Origin: Dermacentor variabilis
Lineage: Eukaryota > Arthropoda > Arachnida > Ixodida > Ixodidae
Direction of reading: 5' to 3'
Assembly: GCF_050947875.1 (NCBI RefSeq)
Contig: NC_134573.1
Coordinates: forward strand, 49,114,115-49,178,114
Length of the DNA: 64,000 nt
This document shows, piece by piece, positions 54,740 through 64,000 of this stretch (position 1 is the first letter of the stretch; each line of letters opens with the position of its first letter). The translations under genes and the position numbers were made by a program. The notes below the pieces were generated by a model, which made no database searches, was not told the origin of the DNA, and saw nothing but the letters and a program-made list of their open reading frames with translations.

Positions 54740-56985
54740 TTCCTCCTCCTTATTCATACAACATACAGAACAGCATACGTTTAAATAAAGGGCAAAGTCA
54801 GAACAAGCATCCGAAGCACATATTCGATGATGAGGTGCTCCTGCGCCTACATGCAACGTAGCGCTCTCCGCGCACTCATTTGCCGCTAAATAATACCGTT
54901 GTGCCGAATGCGGCGGTGACGGTAGCTTGACAGTATCATACGAGCAGGGAGTGACGTAACTACACTTTCGTGCGTTGAAGAACCTGTGTAGCAAGTGATT
55001 TGTTTTGTGAAAGCTGTATGAGAAGGTCACCTGTAGTGAAGACTCCTGAAGAACAGCGTGCCTAGGAAGCAGGGCAAATTTCTTTTCTCTCTGGCCCACT
55101 CTTTGGGGCTGCTCGAAGTAGCAGCGCAAGCCAAGTCGCACGCCGGCAATATGTCTAAGGCTTAGGTCTAATGTCTAATATGTCTAATATGTCGGCAATA
55201 TGTCTAATGCTTAGGTGAATTGCCACATGAATAATTTCAGCTGTTGTCGCGGTTGGTAATCGTTATACATGTCGTTTAGAGCTTCGCTGCCCAACCACCT
55301 TCCCAGCGTGGGTTGGAGAATATTTCTTATGTAATATACGTGCATGTTTATTTTGTGTCTCGGCATAAAAGAAACTTGGAGCAGCCAAGCCATGGAATGA
55401 ATATTTAACGGACGCTAAATAATAATGACGAACGTTCTCGTACGGCTGCTTATAATTAGCCTGCTTATTAGAAATAGGCTCACGCCAGTCTCTTGAGGTC
55501 TTCCCGTGAGGATGTCTCCTTCGTAGAACCCAGCTTGCATCGCAAGAACCCCTGCAAGCAAAAAGCATGTCAATAATAAACCTTTTTATGGCAAAAGAAT
55601 CGCCATCGTTTCAAGCACATCTACCGTGATTAGCATGCAACTTTTTATAAGTGAGACAATTTCTTCCTTCGTAAAAATAATTTTTTTTCCCGACAGACAA
55701 GGGCGCCCTTTTACTCTAAAAGTAAATGTTGCACCAATAACTGCCTCACATATCCTCAGACTTCTTTGAGAAGCTTCTATGTACAACGTTTTAGACCAAT
55801 ATTTAGGTAAGCTTCCAAAACAAATATATGTACGCCTTTCCGACGACACTGTATATGAATCGGATCTCAGGCTCCCTTCGTCTCCGTCAACAGAAAAACA
55901 TTCCACGAATAGAAGATCAACGTGTTTAGGTCCTCAGGAATTACGCATGCCAGACACACCCCAGTATTCGTTTCAACAAAGTGCGAAACGAGTGTCAAAA
56001 CGACATGATTTATCATATGGCGCGTTTCAACGATGCGAAGCACGTAGCTTTCACCGCATGCGTTTACGAGTAGAGATCACGGTTGCATGAACTGCAGTGC
56101 CCAGTAAGCGTCAGCTGACCTTAGTGAGTGAGGTTACTAAGCATTCGCGTGTAAAAGAAGATCACGCCTTGCAACTAACTTTATCTTTGTTTTGATAACT
56201 CTATGGTAAGGCATGCACAGTTAGGGCTCCCTAAGAGCAGCCTGAATACGATCAGCGATGTCGGCAATCGCAACGTCAGTATGCACAAGAACGTTGTGCT
56301 CAGGCTAGACGGGATGCAGCGGGTCCCACCCAAAGCAAGCCACGCTCAGTTAGGACGCATTTTACGCTGAACCTTTTATTTAGGTACAGTGCATTCAATT
56401 TTCTACCTGTCCATAATTTCATGTAATGCATTTCTCTATCATTCCAGGCTACGTGCATTGGCGTATCCGATCAGGTTATATCACGCCTTAGCTGGCCGAC
56501 ACCATTCACATCATGTATTCCAGCACAATATGTGTCATCCTAGAATATTTCATTCCTATAATACAAAATGAATAACGCAGTAGAAGCCACGAAATCCTGT
56601 CTGTGCATCACTGGTTAACAAAATTCTCACAGCTGAGAGAATCTCTGATTCGGTGCGCTGAGTGAACGCGACGTGGCCAAGAAGCACCAAACCACCCCAC
56701 GAGTAACAAACATGCTGGATCCTTTGGCAGCGCTTGGCTGGGTGCCATCAAACTATTTCACGATACGTCCGGACCTCATTTGTACGATTGCGTTTGCCCT
56801 TCAAATCGACCTTAAGCAGATTCAAATTTAGCGCCGTCCCACCAACCCTACAACACATGTTTAACTTATTTTTATCTGTAATTATCTACGGATAATTTTT
56901 GATGCGATAGAAATTATACGGACATTCCAGGTGCATCTCAGTCGCCGGCGTCGCCGTGAGGTTCCGTATATAGTCCAAGTGCGTT
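54740..56985. other. Unassigned sequence with minor repeats
   Basis: A small tandem array of ATGTCTAA-like units lies at about 55148-55210. Long frames at 55906-55586 (minus, 106 codons) and 55779-56090 (plus) overlap and show no motif. No gene is called. Confidence 0.4.
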
Positions 56986-56989
56986 AACA

Positions 56990-57520
56990 TCGTGGCCTCG
57001 CGGCCAGTACTGTGGGTTCGAGTCAAAGTGTGCGAGTTTGAGCGGAGGACGGCGATTCGGTCTCGTTCGCGCAAGGGAGGAAGGCGGTTAGGCAGCGCGG
57101 CGCATCGTCTTCCATCCCGCGCAAGGCTTCGCGGGGAACGTTCACCTGTGCCGGTGGCGCCGTGTGGCGTGGCTGAGCATATCACGCTTGTCTGATCTTG
57201 AACGCCATTAGCGATGGGTGCAAATTCCAGGCGCACTGATAGCTGATAGCTTCGTGTACGCTGTATTCTCGCCGCTTATTTCGCGGTAAAGTGAAAGGCA
57301 GCACAAAGGTCAACTCGCTTAATGCTGCTGCCGCTCTTCCTCAAGCCGGAATCCCTGTTTGAAATGAGGTCCGTTCATGTTTGCCTCTGCGCATACTCGT
57401 TAACTAGTCAGACAGCGAATGCTTAAAGTCTATGCGGCCGTTACACCTACTTTCCTTACTACGTATATATGTCTAATTATTTGTTATTGCAATCGATGCT
57501 TCGCTTTATGGCCGGGACTG
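56990..57520 (+). repeat. Dispersed GC-rich repeat, copy 2
   Basis: This is homologous to 8300-8830 in the same orientation: a GC-rich first half, the AGCACAAAGGTC block near 57301-57312, and the AATCGATGCTTCGCTTTA end near 57490-57507. The copies differ by many substitutions and indels. Class unknown. Confidence 0.5.
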
Positions 57521-58867
57521 TGACTTTGTTTAATCTGACGAGCACTATATATCAAAGGTTGCAACAAGAGGCCGGCGTTGATACAGGCTGCAGTTGTCGT
57601 AATGCTTGCTAATCGGAAAAGAAGTTGCAAATAAACAAAATTAGATGAAGTTTCATGAGACTTGAAATAGCATTGCGTCTCCAGCAGTCTAGAAAAAAAG
57701 TGAATCGTTGAAACGTGGTTGTACAAGAGCATGAGGAGTAGCTCGAGTTTACGTGGCTCGTCCTGAGGGTGCGCTGGGCTGGTGTGATGAACGCGCTTTT
57801 GCGAGGAGGAAGCCTGTGTTGAAGGAAAAAGCAGGTGATTCTAATGCGGCAGGCAACATCCTGGAAAGGGTCTGGGAGAGGGCAGGTCATTGTGGGATTT
57901 TGCTGCAGAAGTGCTGGTTTTGAAAGTAGAAGGAGAGTCTGTAAACCGAGATCCCCCATTTTGTAAACATATATGTTGTCAAGGCAACGTTAGCTAAGGT
58001 CTTCAGAAAAAACGATAAAACTTTTTTTGGATCATGCGATGTTAACAACTACGCTGTTGGGTCGTTGTAACTCTGAAAAGTGAACACCGCAGGTCTTGTA
58101 ATCGTTACTTGAATCGCGATATTTTAATATTTGTTTTCCTTTGAACAGCTTCGCTAATGTTACCTGCAACACACGGTATAGCGTTCACTTTCCTCCAAAA
58201 TTTTTCGAAGCGTTCGTTTATTGCTATGCTGGGGCAAAGGGTGGGCCAGAATGAGGGTGTATGGTGTCGACGCGCGAAGCAGTACCACATTGCCGCGGAA
58301 CTGCTTGTGACTCGCACCATGATAGCTCATAACAAAAACAGCAACATATTTCCCAATTACTTCTGTTATCATGACAAAGACACTTCAAAACGCCATATAG
58401 CGGACGACGACGGTCAAACGTGGGCACTCGTTATTCTCCTCTGGATGCCAAGTAAAATTCAGCGGACATATCACAACCCGCCGCAGTGGCTTTGTGTGTA
58501 TCGAGTTCTAATGCAGCAGGCCTCGCGGTCGTGGTAGTTGCATTCCAGTGGAAGTAGAACGCAATGCAGCGGTATTCACGTGAGCGTAAAGCGTGTGCTG
58601 AGCGTCTGGTGCTCTCTGTACTATACAGTTTTTCTCATATCCCACGTACATTTTGAGGATAAACCCGATGATGTGTGCAATGAAATTGAAACTGCAAAAG
58701 GATTAAACAACTATGGCAAAACTGCTACCTCAATATACGTGCTCGAGCCCTCAATTAAGGTCTACCTTCTCGCATTCTCAACACTATAGCAAAAGACACT
58801 GCTTTTATTGTGGGAGATTTTGTTCAAAGCCTCGTAAACGTAATCTTTGTAGTATTTTCTCAAAAAC
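57521..58867. other. Unassigned; possible SINE-head remnant
   Basis: At about 58480-58535 a plus-strand stretch beginning CCCGCCGCAGTGGCT resembles the tRNA-like head of the SINE at 4157-4396 but is too diverged to be sure. No gene is recognised in this stretch. Confidence 0.3.
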
Positions 58868-59085
58868 ATGTCACTGGCACGACACCACTGCTAGGATGGC
58901 CAGCTCACGTCCGCTCTTTTTGCAGATTACGCTTACATGATTCATCTGCTCCGAGGTGTGGGATAGCAGCCTGCTGAACGCCGAGGATCAGCCACCCGTT
59001 TGGCCGATATTTCCAAACCCGATGCCAACTCTGGACATGGTCAGCACGTGCGCCTGGCAACACGGACCGTCAGTCGCTTCACCTA

Positions 59086-59396
59086 CACTCTTAGGCAAAG
59101 TTACACCCTTCGGCTTGCCCCTTCTGCCACACAACAATAATCGTTATCTGCCTTGATGCGTTTCCTTTCTTTAACGCTGCGACCCCGGTACTTTCCAGTA
59201 ACGAACGGCACGCGCGTTATCAGCATAGAACAGTTTACACCCTTTGGAGTGCCCCTTCTGATAACGCGCGTGCCGTTCGTTACTGGAAAGTTCCGGGCTC
59301 GCAGCGTTAAAGAAAGGAAACGCATCAAGGCAGATAACGATTATTGTTGTGTGGCAGAAGGGGCAAGCCGAAGGGTGTAACTTTGCCTAAGAGTGT
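59086..59396. mobile_element. Foldback MITE with TA duplication
   Basis: This 311-bp element consists of two nearly perfect inverted arms (59086-59223 and 59258-59396) around a 34-base loop. It begins CACTCTTAGGC, ends GCCTAAGAGTG, and is flanked by TA at 59084-59085 and 59397-59398. The next monomer has the empty form, ACCTACCACT, at the same point. The TA duplication fits the Tc1/mariner type. It encodes nothing; open frames on both strands are mirror images created by the palindrome. Confidence 0.9.
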
Positions 59397-59696
59397 ACCA
59401 CTGAGCCCGCCACCGGCGGGGCCGGACATAAACACCGACCGTCGACGATCCTAGTCGGGCACGAAACTACTGTTAGGATGGCCAGCTCACGTTCACTGTT
59501 TTTGCAGATTACGCTTACATGGTTCATCTGTTCCGAGGTGTGGGATAGCTGCCTGCTGAACGCCGAGGATCAGCCACCCGTTTGGCCGATATTTCCAAAC
59601 GCGATGCCAACTCTGGACATGGTCAGCACGTGCGCCTGGCAACACGGACCGTCAGTCAATTCACCTACCACTCAGCCCACCACCGGCGGGGCCGGA

Positions 59697-59702
59697 TATA
59701 AA
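59697..59702 (+). promoter_or_regulatory. TATA-like box in LINE I monomer
   Basis: TATAAA after a GC-rich GGCGGGGCCGGA stretch, about 50 bases before the ORF1 ATG at 59748. The homologous position in the previous monomer is CATAAA. It is plausible as a core promoter; the start site is unknown. Confidence 0.4.
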
Positions 59703-59747
59703 CACCGACCGTCGACGATCTTAGTCGGGCACGACACCACTGCTAGG

Positions 59748-60365
59748 ATGGCCAGCTCACGTCCACTGTTCTTGCAGGTTAGTTATTTTAAGGGCGCTGT
59801 GTCTTCCAAGACCAGCAACTACTGCTTATTTGAGGTGTCGTGCCCGACGGATTTCGTTGATGTACTTAAACGAATGCTAGCGTTTTCAGGCGATGTGTTT
59901 TCCGCTCTACGTGTACTTTTGCTTGTACTTTCTGGTGATGTTGAGCCAAACCCGGGCCCAATGTCCAAGGCGGAGGCGGATTCTTTTGCTACTATATTGG
60001 AAACAATACGCAGGCTAGAGGCAGCTGAGGTTGCTACAACGAAAAAAATACTTAAACTGGAGGAAGGGCTGGCTGCTTTAGTCGCGGAACTGAACTACGT
60101 CATAAATGACCTTGCAGCTGCTTCAGAAACGGTGCGTCGACTTCAAGAAGCAAATGCGACTTTGCGGGCCGATCTAAAGGCAGCCCACGACAGGCAGTCT
60201 GCCGCAAATCGCGAGGTCAAGCTGCTGAGTACGAAGCTTTCTGCAGTAGAGTCGAGGACTTCACTTGAGTGCCCAGGTGGCCCAGACCATGGCTCTCATT
60301 CATTGAGTACATTTTCTGAGCAGATTGAAAAAATTTCTTCGAGGTGTGATGAAAAGGAAAATTGA
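59748..60365 (+). pseudogene. LINE I ORF1: 2A leader plus coiled coil
   Basis: From the ATG at 59748 (in-frame alternative at 59478), 205 codons run to TGA at 60363. Residues 1-71 form a leader with a hydrophobic run (L-R-V-L-L-L-V-L) ending in S-G-D-V-E-P-N-P-G-P, a 2A sequence expected to cause ribosome skipping between Gly70 and Pro71. After it comes a heptad-like, Leu/Ala/Glu/Lys-rich coiled coil of about 120 residues, typical of LINE ORF1 multimerisation domains. The same frame continues past the stop through F-F-G-I-E-D and A-H-R-I-G blocks to about 60790, interrupted by stops at 60363, 60438, 60720 and 60789. ORF1 would bind element RNA. The gene is broken but the leader and 2A are undamaged. 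Confidence 0.8.
59937..59960 (+). other. 2A ribosome-skipping motif (D-V-E-P-N-P-G-P)
   Basis: Eight codons match the 2A consensus D-x-E-x-N-P-G-P exactly, preceded by a Leu-rich stretch and S-G, as active 2A sequences usually are. Such motifs are known from some non-LTR retrotransposons, where they separate an N-terminal leader from ORF1. The 2A lies in frame 70 residues after the ATG at 59748. Confidence 0.88.
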
Positions 60366-60790
60366 ACGAGACGCTCAAACTTGCTGTTCTTTGGCATAGA
60401 AGATAATGCTCGAGAAGACTGGGCTGCATCGGAGCGGTAAATAATTTCTTTCTGCTCAGAGAAACTTGGTATCGCTGTAACGGGCGCCCAGTTTGACAGA
60501 GCGCATAGAATAGGTAAGTTCGCTGATGAAAAGCGCAGACCTATCATTGCTAAGCTGACATATTTTAAAGATAAAGGACGCATCTTGGCTTCTGCACACA
60601 GACTAAAAGGTTCTGGTCTCTACATTCGAGAGGACTTTTCATTTTCTACACGACAAGCCAGAAAACAATTGATCGATTACGGGAAAACACTAAATAAACC
60701 ATTCAAACTTTCGGTTGACTGACTGCGCATTGATATCAAATCTTATGCATATGATGCCACAAAGCGTTCAGTAATGGAAATCAGCAGATA
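60366..60790 (+). pseudogene. LINE I ORF1, C-terminal part after first stop
   Basis: The same frame as 59748-60365 resumes after TGA. It shows L-L-F-F-G-I-E-D, F-D-R-A-H-R-I-G and a basic C-terminal segment with F-S-x-x-x-R-x-A-R-K, the RNA-binding and C-terminal parts of CR1/L1-type ORF1 proteins. The A-H-R block also appears, degraded, in the ORF1 fragment at 9084-9318. Three more in-frame stops and no frameshift indicate decay by point changes. Confidence 0.75.
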
Positions 60791-60899
60791 GCTAGACCAA
60801 GACACATGTGAAGCGCCGCCAACTCATCGCATTGCTACATCGTTAACAAGATCACTCACTAATATTAGAAGCCTGATGTTGAAATGCGAACTCGTCTCA

Positions 60900-61550
60900 T
60901 CTTGAAGTCTGCGACCGCACTATTCTTCCTCTCGCCGAAACCTGGCTTTTTCCCGAATTAGCCGATCCCGAAATTCTTCCCGTTAAGCTAACCTATAATA
61001 TTTATCGCTGCGATCGCTCAGATAGAAGAGGTGGGGTGTCCTCCTCGCTATTAAAAAGACTATCCCATCGTACATTATTGACACATCTTCAGGTCTAGAG
61101 ATTGTCTGGGCCGCATGTAGCTGCCGTCCTGCTAAAGTTTTGATAGGCGTTTGTTACCGCCCTCCAAATTATAGTCATTGCTTCGTTGATGAACTACGAT
61201 CCAGCATTGCTAATACCACCCAGCCATGTCCAACCGAGTTCATATAACTTATTGGCGAATTTAATCTTCCTCTAATTGACTGGCCAAACTTGTCATCATC
61301 CTGCAGTTTTTCATCAGAACTCATTAGCCTAACAATAGACTACAATCTGTTGCAGATCATTGAAGAACCTACCCCTGGCTCTAGCGTCTTAGATCTTATA
61401 CTAACTAACGCCTCAGGAACTATAGAACATGTAACACGCTCGGATGGTTTCAGTGACCACAAATTACTGAATGTATCCATCAGTATCCCATTACCATATA
61501 CAGGTGTATTAAGTAAGACAACTCGTGACTACAACAAGGCAAATCATTGA
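60900..61550 (+). pseudogene. LINE I endonuclease, broken
   Basis: A degraded AP endonuclease: E-T-W-L near 60940, Y-N-I-Y-R-C-D-R-S-D-R-R-G-G at about 60990-61035, G-V-C-Y-R-P-P-N near 61147, I-G-E-F-N-L-P in place of G-D-F-N near 61255, then T-P-G-S-S-V-L-D-L-I-L-T-N and F-S-D-H-K-L-L at about 61370-61470 (the catalytic S-D-H). The last part (61290-61550) is one open frame; earlier parts are shifted. Confidence 0.78.
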
Positions 61551-61679
61551 GCTAGAATCATTTCATGAACATAATTTTCTACCTTCGTTCCACACCAGGT
61601 CTGTTTATAATAACTCGGTCATGTTCAGAGATAAATTATGCGCATTGGTTTAGCAGAGCATTCCTTTATTCAGAATAAC

Positions 61680-62236
61680 TGAAGACAAAAACAAACCGTG
61701 GTTCACTAAGTCCCTTCATCTACTTAGAAACAAAAGGAAACGTTCATACACAACTGCAGAACGAACCGGCACCCCGTCAGCTTGGGAAAGGTATCTTAAA
61801 TGTTTAAGTTCTTACTGCTCCGCTCTCAATGTAGCCAAAAATAAATATTTTTCCCAAGACCTTCCTTCACTAATCAAATCTAATCCCAGAAATTTCTGGC
61901 AAATTTTGTCTCCTGAAAGCAATACTAATGACATCTCGTTACACAATATAGAAAACAACATTCCTATTCCTATCAGTGAGTGCGCTCAAGTTTTTAACAA
62001 ATTTTTCTCATCCGTATTCACGAAAGAAAGTATTACTAATTTGCCCTTTGTTGCAGATCTAGATTACCGGTACATGGAACCTATTGACATTACTATTGAT
62101 GGTATTGTTCAGCTTATTAATAAATGGAAAGTTTCGTCTTCAGCAGGTATTGACAGTATTAATTCTAAATTACTGCAAAAGTACAGTATCAGTATCTAGC
62201 AAGTTTTTACTTTACATTTTTCATCAATCTTTCAGG
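61680..62236 (+). pseudogene. LINE I reverse transcriptase, N-terminal part
   Basis: Starts near 61690 with K-P-W-F-T-K-S and leads through N-P-R-N-F-W-Q-I-L-S-P to the open frame at 61906-62199, with E-C-A-Q-V-F-N-K-F-F and S-S-A-G-I-D-S-I-N-S-K. After a shift, F-L-L-Y-I-F-H-Q-S-F-R continues to 62236, where the LINE is cut. The palm and active site would lie beyond the inserted LINE, outside the window. Confidence 0.78.
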
Positions 62237-64000
62237 ATAGGTCAGGAGGAGGAGACAAAGGAGAGGAAAGACAGGGAGGTTAGCCAGTGTAAGTACCGGC
62301 TGGCTACCCTGTGCTGGGGAAAGGGGCAAAGGGAATAAAAGGAGAAAGAAGAAAAGGGGGGAAAATGCAAAAAAAAGAGAAAATTCACACAGTAAGGCGA
62401 AACTACGCGCTACAACGTTCAAAGGCGGTCGCACATATCGCAGTTCCTTAAAAACTTCAACAAAGCCCTTAAGGCCTTGAGTGCCGAAGCCCGTCTGGAC
62501 CAATGTCCTAGAGCTTTTTCCTCTGTAAAGGGGCGATTGTCCAGTTTTGCAAGAGCGGTCACGAGCACCTTTCTGCGCACTGCGTAACCGAGACAGTCAC
62601 ATAGGAGGTGTTGAATCGTCTCCTCGCAGCCGCAGGTGTCACAAGTAGGGCTGTCGGCCATGCCAATGCGGAATGAATAGGAGTGCGTGAATGCCACGCC
62701 GAGCCACAGGCGGCACAGAAGTGTTGCTTCCGCTCGTGGCAACCCTGGTGGTAGGCGGAGTTGCAGACGTGGATCCAATTTGTGGAGACGTGCGTTCGTG
62801 AAATCACTGGTGTTCCACAGATCCTGCGTAAGCTCGCGGGCGAGGGAGCGAAGACTTGTGGCTGCATCTGTTCTTGACAGCGGTATGGGTGTAATCTGGG
62901 CACCATCATGAGCCGACCGGGCAGCGTCATCCGCACTGTCATTTCCTGAAATTCCACAGTGTCCCGGTATCCACTGGTAGATGATGTTGTGTCCCTTGTT
63001 GATTGCGTGATGGTGGAGCAGTCGGATGTCTGCGACTAGTTGCTCATTTGGTCCATGGTTGAAAGGAGACATCAGACACTGAAGAGCTGCCTTTGAGTCA
63101 CATAAGATGGACCATGAATGTGATGATTTGTGAACAATAAACTCCAGAGCAGCACGGATAGCTGCGAGTTCTGCAGCCGTCGATGACGTAATGTGAGATG
63201 TCTTGAACTTGAGCGTGACGCACTCTTCGGGAATCACCACTGCTCCAGCTGAACTATTAGAGGATACAGAACCGTCTGTGTAAACATGGATGCGTCCTCT
63301 GTGCTGTTCATGTAGCACTGAAAGCACGGTTTGTTTGAGGGCGAAAGTGGACATCTCCGTTTTCCTTTTGATACCGGGAATAGCAAGAAGAGCCTGGAGT
63401 GGATGGAGGCACCACAGCGGTTGAGGTGGTCGTGCTGCAGGCGTGAAGATTGACGGTAAAGTTCCATGGTTGGCGGCAATAATCTTGCTAAACGCTGAAC
63501 GAGGTCGAGCGGCAGGAAGGGAGGCGAGATGATGCGATGGAAGGCGGGCGAAGTGCCTGATATGCATCCTTAAAGTGTCGACTTGAAGATACGTGTTGAT
63601 GGGGTGGTCATGCGCGATGGCTATTGTTGCTGCCGTGGACGCACATCTGGGAAGACCAAGGCAAATTCGCAGAGCTTGCGCCTGTACAGATTGGAGGGCA
63701 CAGAGGTTGGTCTTGCCGGTCCCACCCAGTACAGGTAACCTATAGCGCAGGAGACCGAGGAACAGTGCGTTATAGAGTTGGAGCATCGCACTCACAGACG
63801 CACCCCATGCCTTTCCCGCAAGAAATCTGAGCACGTGGGTTATCATGACTAATTTCCTTTTTAGGTAGGAGATATGAGGACTCCAGGAAAGGTCTCGATC
63901 TATTATCACTCCTAGAAACCGGTGCGTCTTCGCGTAGGCAATTGGCTGTCCATTAATTCTGATAACGTACGGTTTCATTGCTTTACGCGTGAAAGCGACT
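62237..64000 (-). mobile_element. I-group LINE 'G', intact frame, runs off the right edge
   Basis: This minus-strand LINE has its 3' end, with a purine-rich (plus-strand) untranslated region, at about 62237-62418. It is inserted in the RT of LINE I, so it is younger. Its ORF2 is open from the window edge to the stop at 62419. The 3' region resembles that of the truncated LINE at 32487-32925. Confidence 0.85.
62419..64000 (-). CDS. LINE G ORF2, C-terminal part: RT thumb, RNase H, CCHC
   Basis: The minus-strand frame is open from the window edge (in frame before the Met at 63978) through more than 520 codons. It starts just after the RT catalytic box with R-F-L-G-V-I-I-D and L-S-W-S-P-H-I. RNase H follows with all four catalytic positions: Y-T-D-G-S (about 63260), A-A-E-L-A-A-I (about 63170), L-C-D-S-K-A-A-L (about 63085) and N-D-S-A-D-D-A-A (about 62930), plus W-I-P-G-H-C-G-I-S-G. 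Near the end is the C-D-T-C-G-C-E-E-T-I-Q-H-L-L-C-D-C motif (about 62595-62645). The protein would copy the element RNA at a nicked site. No stop or shift is visible, so it may be a recent insertion. The first half, including the endonuclease and Y-A-D-D, lies outside the window. Confidence 0.9.
   Translation of the reverse strand, partial: VAFTRKAMKPYVIRINGQPIAYAKTHRFLGVIIDRDLSWSPHISYLKRKLVMITHVLRFLAGKAWGASVSAMLQLYNALFLGLLRYRLPVLGGTGKTNLCALQSVQAQALRICLGLPRCASTAATIAIAHDHPINTYLQVDTLRMHIRHFARLPSHHLASLPAARPRSAFSKIIAANHGTLPSIFTPAARPPQPLWCLHPLQALLAIPGIKRKTEMSTFALKQTVLSVLHEQHRGRIHVYTDGSVSSNSSAGAVVIPEECVTLKFKTSHITSSTAAELAAIRAALEFIVHKSSHSWSILCDSKAALQCLMSPFNHGPNEQLVADIRLLHHHAINKGHNIIYQWIPGHCGISGNDSADDAARSAHDGAQITPIPLSRTDAATSLRSLARELTQDLWNTSDFTNARLHKLDPRLQLRLPPGLPRAEATLLCRLWLGVAFTHSYSFRIGMADSPTCDTCGCEETIQHLLCDCLGYAVRRKVLVTALAKLDNRPFTEEKALGHWSRRASALKALRALLKFLRNCDMCDRL

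Larger units (their letters stand above)
58868..59777 (+). repeat. Tandem ~270-bp 5' monomers of LINE I
   Basis: Three successive units share GCTAGGATGGCCAGCTCACG, TTGGCCGATATTTCCAAAC and ACATGGTCAGCACGTGCGCC blocks. ATGs at matching positions lie at 58896, 59478 and 59748. The last two are 270 bases apart, a multiple of three, and share one frame. Unit 1 is truncated on the left and holds a MITE. Unit 3 stops at TTCTTGCAG (59769-59777), where the LINE body starts. A TATAAA at 59697-59702 (CATAAA at the matching 59427) suggests each unit is a promoter, as in monomer-type LINE 5' regions. Confidence 0.82.
58868..62236 (+). mobile_element. 2A-bearing CR1-like LINE 'I' with tandem 5' monomers
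   Basis: The order is tandem 5' monomers (58868-59777), ORF1 (59748-60790 region), endonuclease (about 60900-61550) and RT (about 61680-62236). It is then cut by the minus-strand LINE starting at 62237. ORF1 carries a 2A motif near its start. The RT start (N-K-P-W-F near 61690, L-S-P-E-S at 61906, A-G-I-D-S-I-N-S-K-L-L near 62150) matches the CR1-like LINE of the astacin intron in layout. No RNase H is expected or seen. ORF2 is broken. Confidence 0.82.

Noticed and set aside
55586..56090. Overlapping frames of about 105 codons on both strands
   Set aside because: AT-rich codon content without bias, no motif and mutual overlap suggest chance.
59101..59380. 75-codon frames on both strands with nearly identical translations
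   Set aside because: They are mirror readings of the palindromic arms of the foldback MITE, not genes.

Overview
This looks like nuclear DNA of an arthropod, most likely a hard (metastriate) tick. The evidence is an astacin-type metalloprotease gene with GT-AG introns, tRNA-headed SINEs of a form I recall from tick genomes, an RTE LINE with a CAT-rich tail, and several Gypsy, CR1-like, RNase H-bearing (I-group) and Penelope-type retroelements. The tick assignment rests on recalled repeat similarity and was not tested by a search. I see no bacterial operons, CRISPR arrays, rRNA genes or real tRNA genes. Nearly everything recognisable outside the astacin gene is mobile DNA in varying states of decay.

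Layout. (1) 1-15,600: three minus-strand exons of one astacin gene (14072-14192, 9743-9918, 1744-1973) with matching splice phases. Its second intron holds a near-complete CR1-like LINE (about 3787-9540). That LINE was hit by a SINE and by a 1.2-kb inverted-repeat element, and the latter was itself hit by another SINE. The first intron holds an RTE element with a 10-bp target duplication. (2) 15,600-31,200: a three-layer nest. A minus-strand I-group LINE is split by a plus-strand Gypsy element, and the 3' LTR of that Gypsy is split by another minus-strand I-group LINE flanked by an 11-bp duplication. (3) 31,200-42,200: mostly unassigned sequence with a 5'-truncated LINE, a CATA microsatellite, a 5'-truncated Gypsy with its 3' LTR, and a GC-rich block with a small alanine-tract ORF. 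(4) 42,200-46,900: a SINE, a decayed plus-strand I-group LINE, a TA microsatellite and a Penelope-like GIY-YIG fragment. (5) 46,900-54,100: minus-strand Gypsy remains. Two of them join as RNase H-integrase-LTR-gag-protease-RT, which is the order of a circularly permuted element. (6) 54,100-58,860: a LINE 3' end and mostly unassigned sequence. (7) 58,860-62,236: a plus-strand CR1-like LINE with tandem ~270-bp 5' monomers and a 2A-type ribosome-skipping motif (D-V-E-P-N-P-G-P) at the start of ORF1. One monomer holds a foldback MITE with a TA duplication. (8) 62,237-64,000: an I-group LINE with an apparently intact reading frame, running off the right edge.

The most noteworthy items are the 2A-bearing LINE with in-frame promoter monomers, the foldback MITE whose empty site is preserved next door, the SINE-in-MITE-in-LINE-in-intron nest with readable target duplications, and the permuted Gypsy. 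Clade names are given at group level only. Frames are broken in most elements, and I describe the breaks rather than repair them.
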